A stretch of DNA of 11,604 nucleotides from an uncultured Flavobacteriia bacterium (GTDB lineage: Bacteria; Bacteroidota; Bacteroidia; Flavobacteriales_D; Crocinitomicaceae). Shown one piece after another: positions 1 to 7,443 of the stretch; within the stretch, counting starts at the first letter, position 1, and each line of letters begins with the position of its first letter. The stretch lies in contig CAISOQ010000041.1 of assembly GCA_903887095.1 (NCBI GenBank), forward strand, positions 1 to 11,604, in the 5' to 3' direction. Made by a program: the position numbers and the translations under genes. The notes under the pieces are model-generated. The model had not been told where the DNA came from. It searched no databases and saw nothing but the letters and a program-made list of their open reading frames with translations.

Positions 1-3000
1 CCGGCAACTTCGTATTATTGTAGAAGCCATCCCATGGTCTACCGAGATAATCTCCTTTATCCGATTCGTAAATTTTTTCTCCCCATCGGTTGAATACTTG
101 AACTAGATTGTTCGGATAAACATTGTCCAATTCTAAAATATTCCAAAGATCATTGACTTGATCTCCATTCGGTGTAAATGCTGATGGTATAACTATTTCA
201 CAAAATTCAATTGAAACAACTATTGGACTTGAGGGTCCTTCACAACCCAAAAGTGTTTCAGTAACATAATAAGTTGCTACTCCTTCATTACTGCCTGGCA
301 ACAAAGTTGCACCTGTAGCAAGTTGATTCGTCAAGGTTGCATCTGAATACCAAGTAAAAACCCCACCATTCCCTGCGGCTGTCATTTGTTGAATAGTCCA
401 CGTTGAACAATATGTTGTGTCTGCACTTGTTAAAGGGGAATTAGGAAGTGGATTAACCGTTATTGTTTGAGAACCATTTGCGCCATTTGGACAATTAGCA
501 TCAGAAAGATTTGTCACCACATAAACACCAGGTGCATTTCCTAAACTTACAGGACTCGATGATCCTGTAGCTGATTGAGTCACACCATCTACGGTATAGT
601 CGACAGTCCAAGGTCCAGTTCCAGAAACATTCGCTAAAACATTGTTCACTGCATCACCTTGACAATATGTTCCACCTGAAGTAACTGAAGCAACAGTTGG
701 AAGAACCTGAATTGTTATCTGGGTTGACTCCTGATCAGAACAACCTGACAATCCTGCAAACATATAAAGGGTGCCAGAAGTAGAAACTACATCTCCAACA
801 CTATAAAGCGTACCCGTTTGATTGGAACCTGTCCAATAACCTTCATTGATTATATCTGTACCAGTAATCGCAGGAAGTACGACCGAACCACACCCTACAA
901 TTGGAGTGTTCGGTGTTATGACCGGAATATTCGCAATAATTACCTCAACAATTCCACTAAAAGCACAATTGTTATTGGTCGATTCCACATAATAAGTTCC
1001 AGTACCAACCGCAGTAGGTGTAGCCACCGAAATAGTCATTGCAGGATCTGTGTAATAAGCCAATATTCCAACATCTGTTGAGGAAACTGTAGGATCAGTC
1101 AAATCCACTGTCGCAGGTGCGCAAATTGTTTGATCATTCAAAGTCAAGGAAGGAATAGTATTTATTGCAACTGTCAAAGAACCATTTGCACTGCAACCAT
1201 TACTGATTGCCTCAACATAGTAGACACCGGTTCCAACAGCTGTAGGATTTGAAACTATAGTTGAATATGCAGCATCAGAATAGTACGAAAGCACCCCTAT
1301 ATCTGTACTTGCAATGGCAGAAGAAGTCAAATCAACTGTTGCCGGAGCACACAACGACTGACTGGAAAGGGATAAAGTTGGTGTCGCATTCACAGTCACT
1401 AAAATATTTCCACTGAATGAACAATTGACATTCGTTGCCTCTACATAATAGGTTCCTGCTCCAGCCGATGAAGGTGTCGAGAAAGGAGTGGTTAAAGTTA
1501 GATCTGTATAATATGCTAAAGTTCCAGCAGTAGTTGACACAATAGAAGGGTCAGTCAAATCTACTGTGTTTGGTGCACAAACCGTTTGATCATTCAAAGT
1601 AAGTGATGGCGTTGTATTAACAGTTACAGTTAATGAGCCATTTGCACTACAAATACCATTTGAAGCTTCTATATAATAAGTTCCTGTACTAACTGATGTT
1701 GGCACTGAAACAGGAATTGACAAAGCAGCATCGGAGTAGTAAGTAAGACTTCCAACGTTCGAACTAGCCACAGAACTAGATGTTAAGTCAATTGTTGCAG
1801 GTGAACAAGCCAGTTGACTCGTTAAACTTAAAGTTGGGGTTGTGGTTACTGAGACTGTTAATGAACCATTTACAGAACATGTCCCGTTAACGGATTCAAT
1901 ATAATATGTTCCTGCACCAACAGAAGAAGGGGAAAAAACAACTGTTGACAGAGTTGGATCTGAGTAAAAGGAAACAACACCAACACTTGAATTAACTACA
2001 GAAGTTGACGTCAAATCAACTGTTGAAGGTGAACAAACTGTTTGGTCATTCAAGGTTAAAACGGGAAGTGCATCTACAGTTACATTGATAGTTCCACTCG
2101 CTAAACATCCTGCATTATCGGCCTGTGCGTAGTAGGATCCATTACCTACTGAATTTGGACTTGACAACAAAGTTGTCAAAGCGGGATCTGAGTAATAAGA
2201 AATTGCACCGACATCAGTACTTGAGACACTTGCATTCGTCAAATCGACTGTTGCAGGTGAACAAACTGTTTGATCTGCCACTGTTAAAGTGGGCGTTGTG
2301 TTTATAGTCACCAACAACGAACCATTTGCATTGCATGTGCCATTAGTGGCATTGATAAAATATGTGCCAGCTGCCACTGCGCCGGGCGAAGCAACAGGGC
2401 TTGTAAGCGCTACATCTGTATAATAGGTCAATGCACCTATCGTAGTGCTTGCAACGGCTCCTGATGTAAGGTCAACAGTAGCTGGAGAACATACGGTTTG
2501 TGGGTTCAAGGTTAAAACAGGTAAATCATCCACTACCAAAGTTGTCGTATTCGAACAACTACCAGATGAAGAATTCACTGTAAGCGTGTAGGTATAAGTC
2601 CCTGCCGTTGAAGGCGCCACTAACCCTGTCGGATTTTGAGTCGAAGAAGAAAAACTTCCTGGCCCACTCCATGTGTAGGATGTTGCTCCCGTCACATTTG
2701 AGGCTGTGAGACCAAAAGTAGACCCTTCGCATACAGGACCAGAATTTCCTGCCGTAACAGCACATCCGCATGTTGGAGCTGTAAATGTTTGATCTTTTGT
2801 ACACGTGGCATCATCAGAAAATGTTGCAGTAACTGTGCAACCACCTCCATTACCAGTTAAACCAATGATAGAGTAATTTTGAGGTGAATTAAAAGGGGCA
2901 GAAAATGTCTCGATTCCACCACAGCTCGTTGTTACTGTCAATGTTCCCGTTGCAGGTGGTGTAACAAAAGATATCGTTCCGCTCACAGAATAATTTCCAG

Positions 3001-3634
3001 AGCCATCACAAGAACTCGGTGTAGCCGTCACGCTTGAAATATCACAAGGAGTAACAATGGAACAATCGGCAGAGCCTGTTGAACCAACAGACTGATTAAA
3101 ACTTATATAGCCTGAAGCTCCATCATAATTTGTAATCAGCACGATGTAAAACTGCCCCACAACAGCGGAAGACGGCGTAGATTCTCCTGAGCCGGCACCT
3201 CCAGTCAAGCCTAGTCCAATAGTCTCTGTTGGCGCCGCACTAAAACTACATTGAAGAGGAAAATCGCCTCCATCTATTGCTGAACAACCAGCATTTAAAC
3301 TTGAATAAGGTCCATATAAGGCAAAGTCAACATCAAGACCAGAACCAGTTCCATTTGGACCTGTTGTTTGCTCCAAATCAAGTTGAATATTGCCTGACTG
3401 ATTAATTTGCATGTAATACCAAACAGGATTTGGTTGCGAAGCCAAACAACCATAATTTGGACCAGATGGAACACAAGTGCTCGTTTCATTTGGGAAATTA
3501 TAGGATATTGTTGAACAAAATGGATTGGCTGAAGAACATGGTATTTCTGTTCCTGTGCAGCCTCCGCCAGAAGCAAACAATTTGCTTGAGCTTATAAGAA
3601 GGGTTACGAAGACAAATAATATGCGCTTTTTCAT
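1..3634 (-). CDS. Giant secreted multidomain protein with Ig-like repeats and a C-terminal CHU_C / type IX secretion sorting domain (partial, 3' end beyond window)
   Basis: An uninterrupted frame runs from ATG at 3634 off the left edge, giving 1211 whole codons. The N-terminus (MKKRILFVFVTLLISSSKLFA) is a signal peptide. Residues about 25-180 resemble the N-terminal module of many Bacteroidetes T9SS cargo proteins (PNPVWYYMQI, DVDFALYGPY). A PKD/Ig-like module follows (about 291-370), then seven 76-residue Ig-like repeats (371-902), then more Ig-like sequence. From about residue 1147 comes a gliding-motility-associated C-terminal domain with IPSAFTPNGDQVNDLW, VFNRWGEKIYES and WDGFYN. Only its last 20-30 residues should be missing. 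By family knowledge such proteins cross the outer membrane by type IX secretion and are anchored or released at the surface; an adhesive role is inference. The upstream small gene ends 9 bp before this start, suggesting one transcript. No frameshift was seen. Confidence 0.93.
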   Translation of the reverse strand, partial: MKKRILFVFVTLLISSSKLFASGGGCTGTEIPCSSANPFCSTISYNFPNETSTCVPSGPNYGCLASQPNPVWYYMQINQSGNIQLDLEQTTGPNGTGSGLDVDFALYGPYSSLNAGCSAIDGGDFPLQCSFSAAPTETIGLGLTGGAGSGESTPSSAVVGQFYIVLITNYDGASGYISFNQSVGSTGSADCSIVTPCDISSVTATPSSCDGSGNYSVSGTISFVTPPATGTLTVTTSCGGIETFSAPFNSPQNYSIIGLTGNGGGCTVTATFSDDATCTKDQTFTAPTCGCAVTAGNSGPVCEGSTFGLTASNVTGATSYTWSGPGSFSSSTQNPTGLVAPSTAGTYTYTLTVNSSSGSCSNTTTLVVDDLPVLTLNPQTVCSPATVDLTSGAVASTTIGALTYYTDVALTSPVASPGAVAAGTYFINATNGTCNANGSLLVTINTTPTLTVADQTVCSPATVDLTNASVSSTDVGAISYYSDPALTTLLSSPNSVGNGSYYAQADNAGCLASGTINVTVDALPVLTLNDQTVCSPSTVDLTSTSVVNSSVGVVSFYSDPTLSTVVFSPSSVGAGTYYIESVNGTCSVNGSLTVSVTTTPTLSLTSQLACSPATIDLTSSSVASSNVGSLTYYSDAALSIPVSVPTSVSTGTYYIEASNGICSANGSLTVTVNTTPSLTLNDQTVCAPNTVDLTDPSIVSTTAGTLAYYTDLTLTTPFSTPSSAGAGTYYVEATNVNCSFSGNILVTVNATPTLSLSSQSLCAPATVDLTSSAIASTDIGVLSYYSDAAYSTIVSNPTAVGTGVYYVEAISNGCSANGSLTVAINTIPSLTLNDQTICAPATVDLTDPTVSSTDVGILAYYTDPAMTISVATPTAVGTGTYYVESTNNNCAFSGIVEVIIANIPVITPNTPIVGCGSVVLPAITGTDIINEGYWTGSNQTGTLYSVGDVVSTSGTLYMFAGLSGCSDQESTQITIQVLPTVASVTSGGTYCQGDAVNNVLANVSGTGPWTVDYTVDGVTQSATGSSSPVSLGNAPGVYVVTNLSDANCPNGANGSQTITVNPLPNSPLTSADTTYCSTWTIQQMTAAGNGGVFTWYSDATLTNQLATGATLLPGSNEGVATYYVTETLLGCEGPSSPIVVSIEFCEIVIPSAFTPNGDQVNDLWNILELDNVYPNNLVQVFNRWGEKIYESDKGDYLGRPWDGFYNNTKLP
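929..2524 (-). repeat. Seven tandem 228-bp (76-residue) Ig-like coding repeats
   Basis: The conserved VDLT anchor recurs at exactly 228-bp steps (anchor triplets near 1098, 1326, 1554, 1782, 2010, 2238 and 2466), with no indel anywhere in the array. Each unit carries a motif like QTVCSPATVDLT, then YYSDxAL, then GTYYxE, then a second Cys in an N-G-x-C context. That makes two cysteines per unit in all seven, probably a disulfide or core pair of each Ig-like fold. The pattern matches what I recall of the CHU_C-associated Ig-like domain (Ig_7). Copies differ at many codons, so the array is not a very recent expansion. Units 4-5 and 6-7 look like a duplicated pair. Confidence 0.92.
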
Positions 3635-3643
3635 GTGATTTTT

Positions 3644-4054
3644 TTATTTGCCAGGTTTAATTTCAATGATGTATTCAGTTCCATCCACTCTAAAAAAAGA
3701 AGTGTTGGGAGAATAATAAAAGAAATGATACTTCAAAGGATTAAAAGTTTGAGGATCAAAGCTTGATAAATCGTAAGACATTTGTTCATTGCATTTATTC
3801 TTTTTTTGCGCTACAGAAAGCAAAGGACATTCAGGGTATTGATCCTTGGCAACCTTGTGAAAAATTGTTCTTTTCAAACAATCTTTCCCAAATTCTATGT
3901 GCGAAGAATCTACATATTGCGGACAATCTCTGTAGATTTCCTTTAAAAACTCTTCCACTTTAGCAACGTTGGCCGATTCCTGAGAATAAGAAACGGACGC
4001 ACTTGATAGTGCAAAAAAAGCTGCATTTAGCAGGCATAAGTGAATACAATTCAT
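3644..4054 (-). CDS. Small exported protein of unknown function
   Basis: A 136-residue protein starts at ATG 4054. Its N-terminus (MNCIHLCLLNAAFFALSSAS, then VSYSQ) looks like a signal peptide cleaved near residue 20-25. The Cys residues in the leader do not sit in a convincing lipobox. The mature part has four cysteines (C44, C59, C76, C88) that could form two disulfides, an acidic/lysine-rich helical start (VEEFLKEIYRDC), and an aromatic-rich C-terminal half (YHFFYYS, SFFRVDGTEYIIEI) that looks beta-stranded. I recognise no family. It ends 9 bp before the giant T9SS gene and is probably transcribed first in that pair, so it could be secreted alongside it; that functional link is inference. 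Confidence 0.75.
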   Translation of the reverse strand: MNCIHLCLLNAAFFALSSASVSYSQESANVAKVEEFLKEIYRDCPQYVDSSHIEFGKDCLKRTIFHKVAKDQYPECPLLSVAQKKNKCNEQMSYDLSSFDPQTFNPLKYHFFYYSPNTSFFRVDGTEYIIEIKPGK

Positions 4055-4077
4055 CTTTACAGTGTATTTAGGCGCCC

Positions 4078-4109
4078 CGAAGTTATGACTTTATCAGTTT
4101 GCAAACAAA
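4078..4109 (-). promoter_or_regulatory. Candidate Bacteroidetes-type promoter for the small exported protein and giant T9SS gene
   Basis: Read on the minus strand, TTTG (4109-4106), a 20-base spacer and TAACTTCG (4085-4078) fit the Bacteroidetes -33 TTTG / -7 TAnnTTTG pattern with one mismatch. Transcription would begin near 4072, leaving a leader of about 18 bases before the ATG at 4054. Similar matches can occur by chance in AT-rich DNA. Confidence 0.4.
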
Positions 4110-4114
4110 ATTTA

Positions 4115-4176
4115 TGCTTAATTTTCTTATATTGAGTTAAATAAAAAACAAAAAATGTCATCTTCTGCTTAATTTT
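4115..4176. repeat. 11-bp direct repeat in the divergent lnt upstream region
   Basis: TGCTTAATTTT occurs at 4115-4125 and again at 4166-4176, 51 bp apart start to start (about five helical turns). Both copies lie in the 143-bp region between the divergent small exported protein gene and lnt. It could be a pair of regulator half-sites or a coincidence of AT-rich sequence. Confidence 0.3.
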
Positions 4177-4197
4177 ATCACTCAAAGATTGATTTAC

Positions 4198-5784
4198 ATG
4201 TTTAATCGAATAACGACCGGTTTCTTACTAAGCATATTGTCTGGGCTCCTTTTCAATATTGGATGGCCAACAAATGGGCTCTTTCCTCTTCTGTTCATTG
4301 GACTCACACCACTTTTGTTTGCATTTCACTATTTAGCCAATTCGGACATCAAAAGAAAAGGCGTCATGTGGTTCTCTTTTCTTTTTATAGCACATGCCTC
4401 ATGGATTGGACTAAGTTCCAGTTGGTTTTATGACTCTTCACCAAAATCTTACTTTATAGGTGTACTATTTGAAAGCATCGCCTATTCGGCATTTTTATGC
4501 CCAATGCTCTTTATCAACAAGCATTTAGGTCGAAAATGGAGCTTAATCTACTTCCTAGCAGGACACATGACTATTGAATTTATTAATCAATACTGGGTGC
4601 TAAGTACTCCATTTTTCTCTCTGGGCAGTGGATTAGGTATGTTTCCCAAAATCATACAAGCGTATGAAATAATTGGAATTGAAGGAGGTTCCCTGTTTAT
4701 TTTGACGGCCAATTTGGGTTGTTATTTAGCGCTGGAAAAAATTCTTTCCAAACAAAAACCAGGAAAATCCCTTGCATTGATATCCTTGGGAATTTCTCCT
4801 TTCGTTCTTTCGATTTTCATGTCTTTCAACCCTGATAATAAAAAGACAACTATCGCAGCACTGCACACTTTCCAAGACACTTACAATCGCAGAACTCACT
4901 TCAATCCAGAAGAAATTGTCGATAAACTATGTGAAAAATCCAAACTAAATTCATTCAGTAAAACTGAACTTTTGGCTTGGCCAGAGACAATCATTTCGAA
5001 TGTTGGTTGGATGAATAATTTAAGTGGTGAGAATTCTTACAAGTCAATGTTGTTGAAATTGAAAAATACGAATGAGCTGTCAGTTTGCTTTGGTGGCTTT
5101 GGTTTTTCCTTGGACCCTGAAGGTCAAAACAACCCTTATTCCAGACTTGAAAAAGCACGGAATTTTTACTACCGGACACACAATGTGGCAGTGACCATAA
5201 ATAAAAATGGCTTATACTCCCTCCGAGGAAAAGAAATTTTTGTTCCATTTCAAGAACGAATTCCATTTCTTGAAACGCTCCCTGTGATGGAAGAATTTGC
5301 AGATGTAGTAGGCACCAACACAATGGTTTCTAGTTATGAAAACAGTCGAACCGTTCACAAAACCATGCTAGGAAAAAAGTTTGTTCCTGTATTGTGCTAT
5401 GAAAGTATTTTCCCTCTAAAAATGGCAGAATTTGCTAGCGAAAGTGACTTCCTTGTTGTTTTAGCAAATGAATTTTGGAACAAAAACCTGAATGGCTCCG
5501 AACAATATTTATGCTCCAATGTTGCAATGGCCATACAGAGTCGAACTGCCATTCTTAGAAGTTCAAACAGTGGAATTTCTGCGGTTATAGATCAAGATGG
5601 AAAGGTTTTGGTGCGTAAAAAAGGTAGAAACGCTGGAATTATTCAAGCTTCTATTTCAAAAAAACAAGACTTTACCTTTTACGAGCTGATAGCGGGAGTA
5701 TTTTATAAGATTTCACTTATTGTTTATTTGGGATTACTTATAATAGCCATTTTTCGCTCGGTCACAAAAACTAAATCTGCCTAA
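4198..5784 (+). CDS. lnt: Apolipoprotein N-acyltransferase, divergent
   Basis: Lnt transfers an acyl chain from phospholipid to the N-terminal cysteine of lipoproteins in the inner membrane. The 528-residue protein has several hydrophobic membrane segments over residues 1-210, a nitrilase-like periplasmic domain from about 218, and a final membrane helix near 498-520, which is the family layout. The catalytic triad is visible: Glu263 in LLAWPETI, Lys345 in RGKEIFVPF and Cys400 in PVLCYES. The second essential Glu is at 353 (VPFQERIPF). The SSNSGISAVID stretch matches the conserved RATNNGI-like segment. Two segments are unlike typical Bacteroidetes Lnt: LANEFWNKN replaces a TNDGWWG-like motif, and HTFQDTYN replaces a QPNIDPY-like motif. 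The ATG at 4198 was preferred to an in-frame TTG at 4189, three codons upstream. No clear promoter was found in 4055-4197. Confidence 0.88.
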   Translation: MFNRITTGFLLSILSGLLFNIGWPTNGLFPLLFIGLTPLLFAFHYLANSDIKRKGVMWFSFLFIAHASWIGLSSSWFYDSSPKSYFIGVLFESIAYSAFLCPMLFINKHLGRKWSLIYFLAGHMTIEFINQYWVLSTPFFSLGSGLGMFPKIIQAYEIIGIEGGSLFILTANLGCYLALEKILSKQKPGKSLALISLGISPFVLSIFMSFNPDNKKTTIAALHTFQDTYNRRTHFNPEEIVDKLCEKSKLNSFSKTELLAWPETIISNVGWMNNLSGENSYKSMLLKLKNTNELSVCFGGFGFSLDPEGQNNPYSRLEKARNFYYRTHNVAVTINKNGLYSLRGKEIFVPFQERIPFLETLPVMEEFADVVGTNTMVSSYENSRTVHKTMLGKKFVPVLCYESIFPLKMAEFASESDFLVVLANEFWNKNLNGSEQYLCSNVAMAIQSRTAILRSSNSGISAVIDQDGKVLVRKKGRNAGIIQASISKKQDFTFYELIAGVFYKISLIVYLGLLIIAIFRSVTKTKSA

Positions 5785-6360
5785 TCACTCCATGCAATCA
5801 CAGGGTGGATCAAGCTTGATTTCTACCCAAGGAAGAGTTTCAATTAGTTTCCTCTGAAAAGTTGGAGAATACCTGTTTCCCTGCAAATCAAGCATTTTTA
5901 AACTTTTTAATTCTGAAAATGATTTTGGAAAGGATGTAACGGGTGTTGACCACAAATCGATAACGCTCAATTTTTTGCAATACCCTATACATTCAGGTAA
6001 CTCAGAGAAACTATTTCGATTCGCCACAAATGTGCTCAAATTCGACAAACGACAAATTTCAACCGGAAAAATACTGAAGTCATTTTTCGAAATATCGAGA
6101 TAAATTAGACTATCCAGATCACCAATATATGCAGGCAAATCAGTTAAATCGTTTTTACTAAGATCAAGGTGTTTTAATTGATTGAATGCTTTCAATTCTT
6201 CTGGTAAAATCTTCAATTTTGACTTTGAAAATGTGATCCCAAATACGGTGTCAGGAGAAGCTAATTTAGCTGTTTCCCATGAATACACCTTCACATCCCA
6301 CTGACCAAAAAATGATCTAGAGAACGCAAGTAGCAAAAAAAGCACGTACAGCCTTCTCAT
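5785..6360 (-). CDS. Small exported leucine-rich-repeat protein
   Basis: This 191-residue protein begins with a signal peptide (MRRLYVLFLLLAFSRSFFG) and has no lipobox cysteine. Residues 49-163 form five consecutive 23-residue leucine-rich repeats of the LxxLPxxIxxLxxLxxLDLSxN type (for example LTDLPAYIGDLDSLIYLDIS), with no insertions. A short cap follows, ending in the cysteine pair PPCDCME. Such LRRs are protein-binding solenoids; partner and role are unknown. The start codon lies 44 bp inside the 3' end of ribF in another frame, so translation is probably coupled to ribF. The stop codon (TGA, 5785-5787) directly abuts the lnt stop on the other strand. The ATG at 6360 is the start that places the signal peptide at the N-terminus. 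Confidence 0.85.
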   Translation of the reverse strand: MRRLYVLFLLLAFSRSFFGQWDVKVYSWETAKLASPDTVFGITFSKSKLKILPEELKAFNQLKHLDLSKNDLTDLPAYIGDLDSLIYLDISKNDFSIFPVEICRLSNLSTFVANRNSFSELPECIGYCKKLSVIDLWSTPVTSFPKSFSELKSLKMLDLQGNRYSPTFQRKLIETLPWVEIKLDPPCDCME

Positions 6361-7258
6361 CTTTTTTTAATTGCTCAACCAATTCATCAACGCCATCAAA
6401 CCTCTGCTCATCCCTCAATCGAGCATGGAAATTAACATATAAAGTTTTATTGTATAAATCTTCATCGAAGTCTAAAATATTCACTTCAAGGCTCAAATCG
6501 TTTTCACCGCTAACGGTTGGGCGAACACCCACGTTCATCATACCCAGACAACTCCTATTGTCAAAAGAAACTGTTACAGCATAAACACCAATTGAAGGCA
6601 CTAATTTTTCAGTGTTTTTTACTTTGATATTTGCAGTAGGAAACCCAATCGTTCTGCCCAATGCTTTCCCTTTCACTACTTCCCCACTCAACGAATAAGG
6701 TTCCCCCAAAAATTCGGCTGCACGCTCAACATTACCCGCCAATATGGCTTCTCTAATCTTCGTAGAACTAACATTCACATCATCGATGTCATGAGCCGGA
6801 ATTTCAATCACTTCGAAATCATAGGTTTCACAAATCTGCTGAAGAAATTCCAATGAACCCTCTCTATTCTTGCCAAATTGATGATCATAACCTATCACCA
6901 TTTTCCGAACATGTAATTTGTTTACGAGGTAATCCCGGACAAATTCAAGGGCTGTCAAGCGTGAGAACTCAAATGTAAAAGGAAATAAAATGACATTTTT
7001 CAAGCCCATCCGCTCCAACTTATCGAGTTTTTCCTCCTGAGTTTGGAGTAATTTAAGCCCATGCGACTCAGGATAAATAACCATTCTTGGATGAGGATAA
7101 AAAGTAAACAAGACTGATTCTCCTCCAATTTTTTCTGCTTCTCGATTGAGTTGATCAATGATTTTTTGGTGCCCTAAATGCACACCATCAAAAGTCCCAA
7201 TTGTCAGCACTGGGTTTTTGACATTACTTATTGCCTCGAAATCATTAAAAACCTTCAA
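6317..7258 (-). CDS. ribF: Bifunctional riboflavin kinase / FAD synthetase
   Basis: RibF phosphorylates riboflavin to FMN and adenylylates FMN to FAD in the cytoplasm. The 313-residue length is normal for the family. The N-terminal FMN adenylyltransferase domain shows GTFDGVHLGH (21-30, the HxGH nucleotide-binding motif), GYDHQFGKNREG (123-134) and SSTKIRE (164-170). The C-terminal riboflavin kinase domain shows GRTIGFPTAN (201-210), MNVGVRPT (241-248) and SLEVNILDF, in which Glu258 is the probable catalytic base. The start is TTG at 7258. A TAG lies in frame four codons upstream (encoding strand TAG ATA GCA GTT TTG), and no ATG occurs before the first motif, so TTG is effectively forced. It also gives the expected MKVF-type N-terminus. 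The last 44 bp overlap the LRR gene. No FMN riboswitch is recognisable upstream. Confidence 0.95.
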   Translation of the reverse strand: MKVFNDFEAISNVKNPVLTIGTFDGVHLGHQKIIDQLNREAEKIGGESVLFTFYPHPRMVIYPESHGLKLLQTQEEKLDKLERMGLKNVILFPFTFEFSRLTALEFVRDYLVNKLHVRKMVIGYDHQFGKNREGSLEFLQQICETYDFEVIEIPAHDIDDVNVSSTKIREAILAGNVERAAEFLGEPYSLSGEVVKGKALGRTIGFPTANIKVKNTEKLVPSIGVYAVTVSFDNRSCLGMMNVGVRPTVSGENDLSLEVNILDFDEDLYNKTLYVNFHARLRDEQRFDGVDELVEQLKKDEKAVRAFFATCVL

Positions 7259-7277
7259 AACTGCTATCTAGAAAAGA

Positions 7278-7311
7278 CAAATTTAATGAAATACGTAATG
7301 CGCTTAACCAA
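7278..7311 (-). promoter_or_regulatory. Candidate promoter for ribF
   Basis: On the minus strand, TAAATTTG (7285-7278) is an exact TAnnTTTG box 20 bases before the ribF start. A TTG lies 23 bases further upstream (7311-7309), at the long end of the usual spacing. Transcription would start close to the TTG codon, so the leader would be very short. Confidence 0.4.
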
Positions 7312-7368
7312 CATTAGACCCAAGAATGTCATTGAATGCTGCCATTACTACTATTGATCCTTTTTTTC

Positions 7369-7399
7369 TTGCAGAACTTTCAATAAATCGGTATTTTTG
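7369..7399 (+). promoter_or_regulatory. Candidate promoter for the suf operon
   Basis: TTG (7369-7371), a 20-base spacer and TATTTTTG (7392-7399) form an exact match to the Bacteroidetes -33 TTG / -7 TAnnTTTG pattern. It lies about 45 bases before the A-type carrier start. The predicted leader of roughly 38 bases is AT-rich, with no obvious hairpin. I could not identify an IscR-, Fur- or other regulator-binding palindrome around it. Confidence 0.55.
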
Positions 7400-7443
7400 C
7401 AAAGAAATAAACAACTATTTATAATTAATCTAAATAAAGGTTT

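Noticed and set aside
818..1081. Plus-strand frame of 87 codons
   Set aside because: It lies antisense to the repeat-rich giant gene and shows low-complexity shadow composition with no domain.
3295..3576. Minus-strand frame of 93 codons near the giant gene start
   Set aside because: It is out of frame with the giant gene, which has signal peptide and family motifs across the same bases.
3763..3963. Plus-strand frame of 66 codons
   Set aside because: It is antisense to the small exported protein gene, which has a signal peptide and a neighbouring promoter.
4189..4197. TTG start for lnt
   Set aside because: An ATG three codons later is stronger and adds nothing unusual; the difference is only three residues.
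7259..7443. FMN riboswitch between ribF and the suf operon
   Set aside because: No RFN-like conserved segments are visible, and the ribF promoter box sits only 20 bases from its start, leaving no room.
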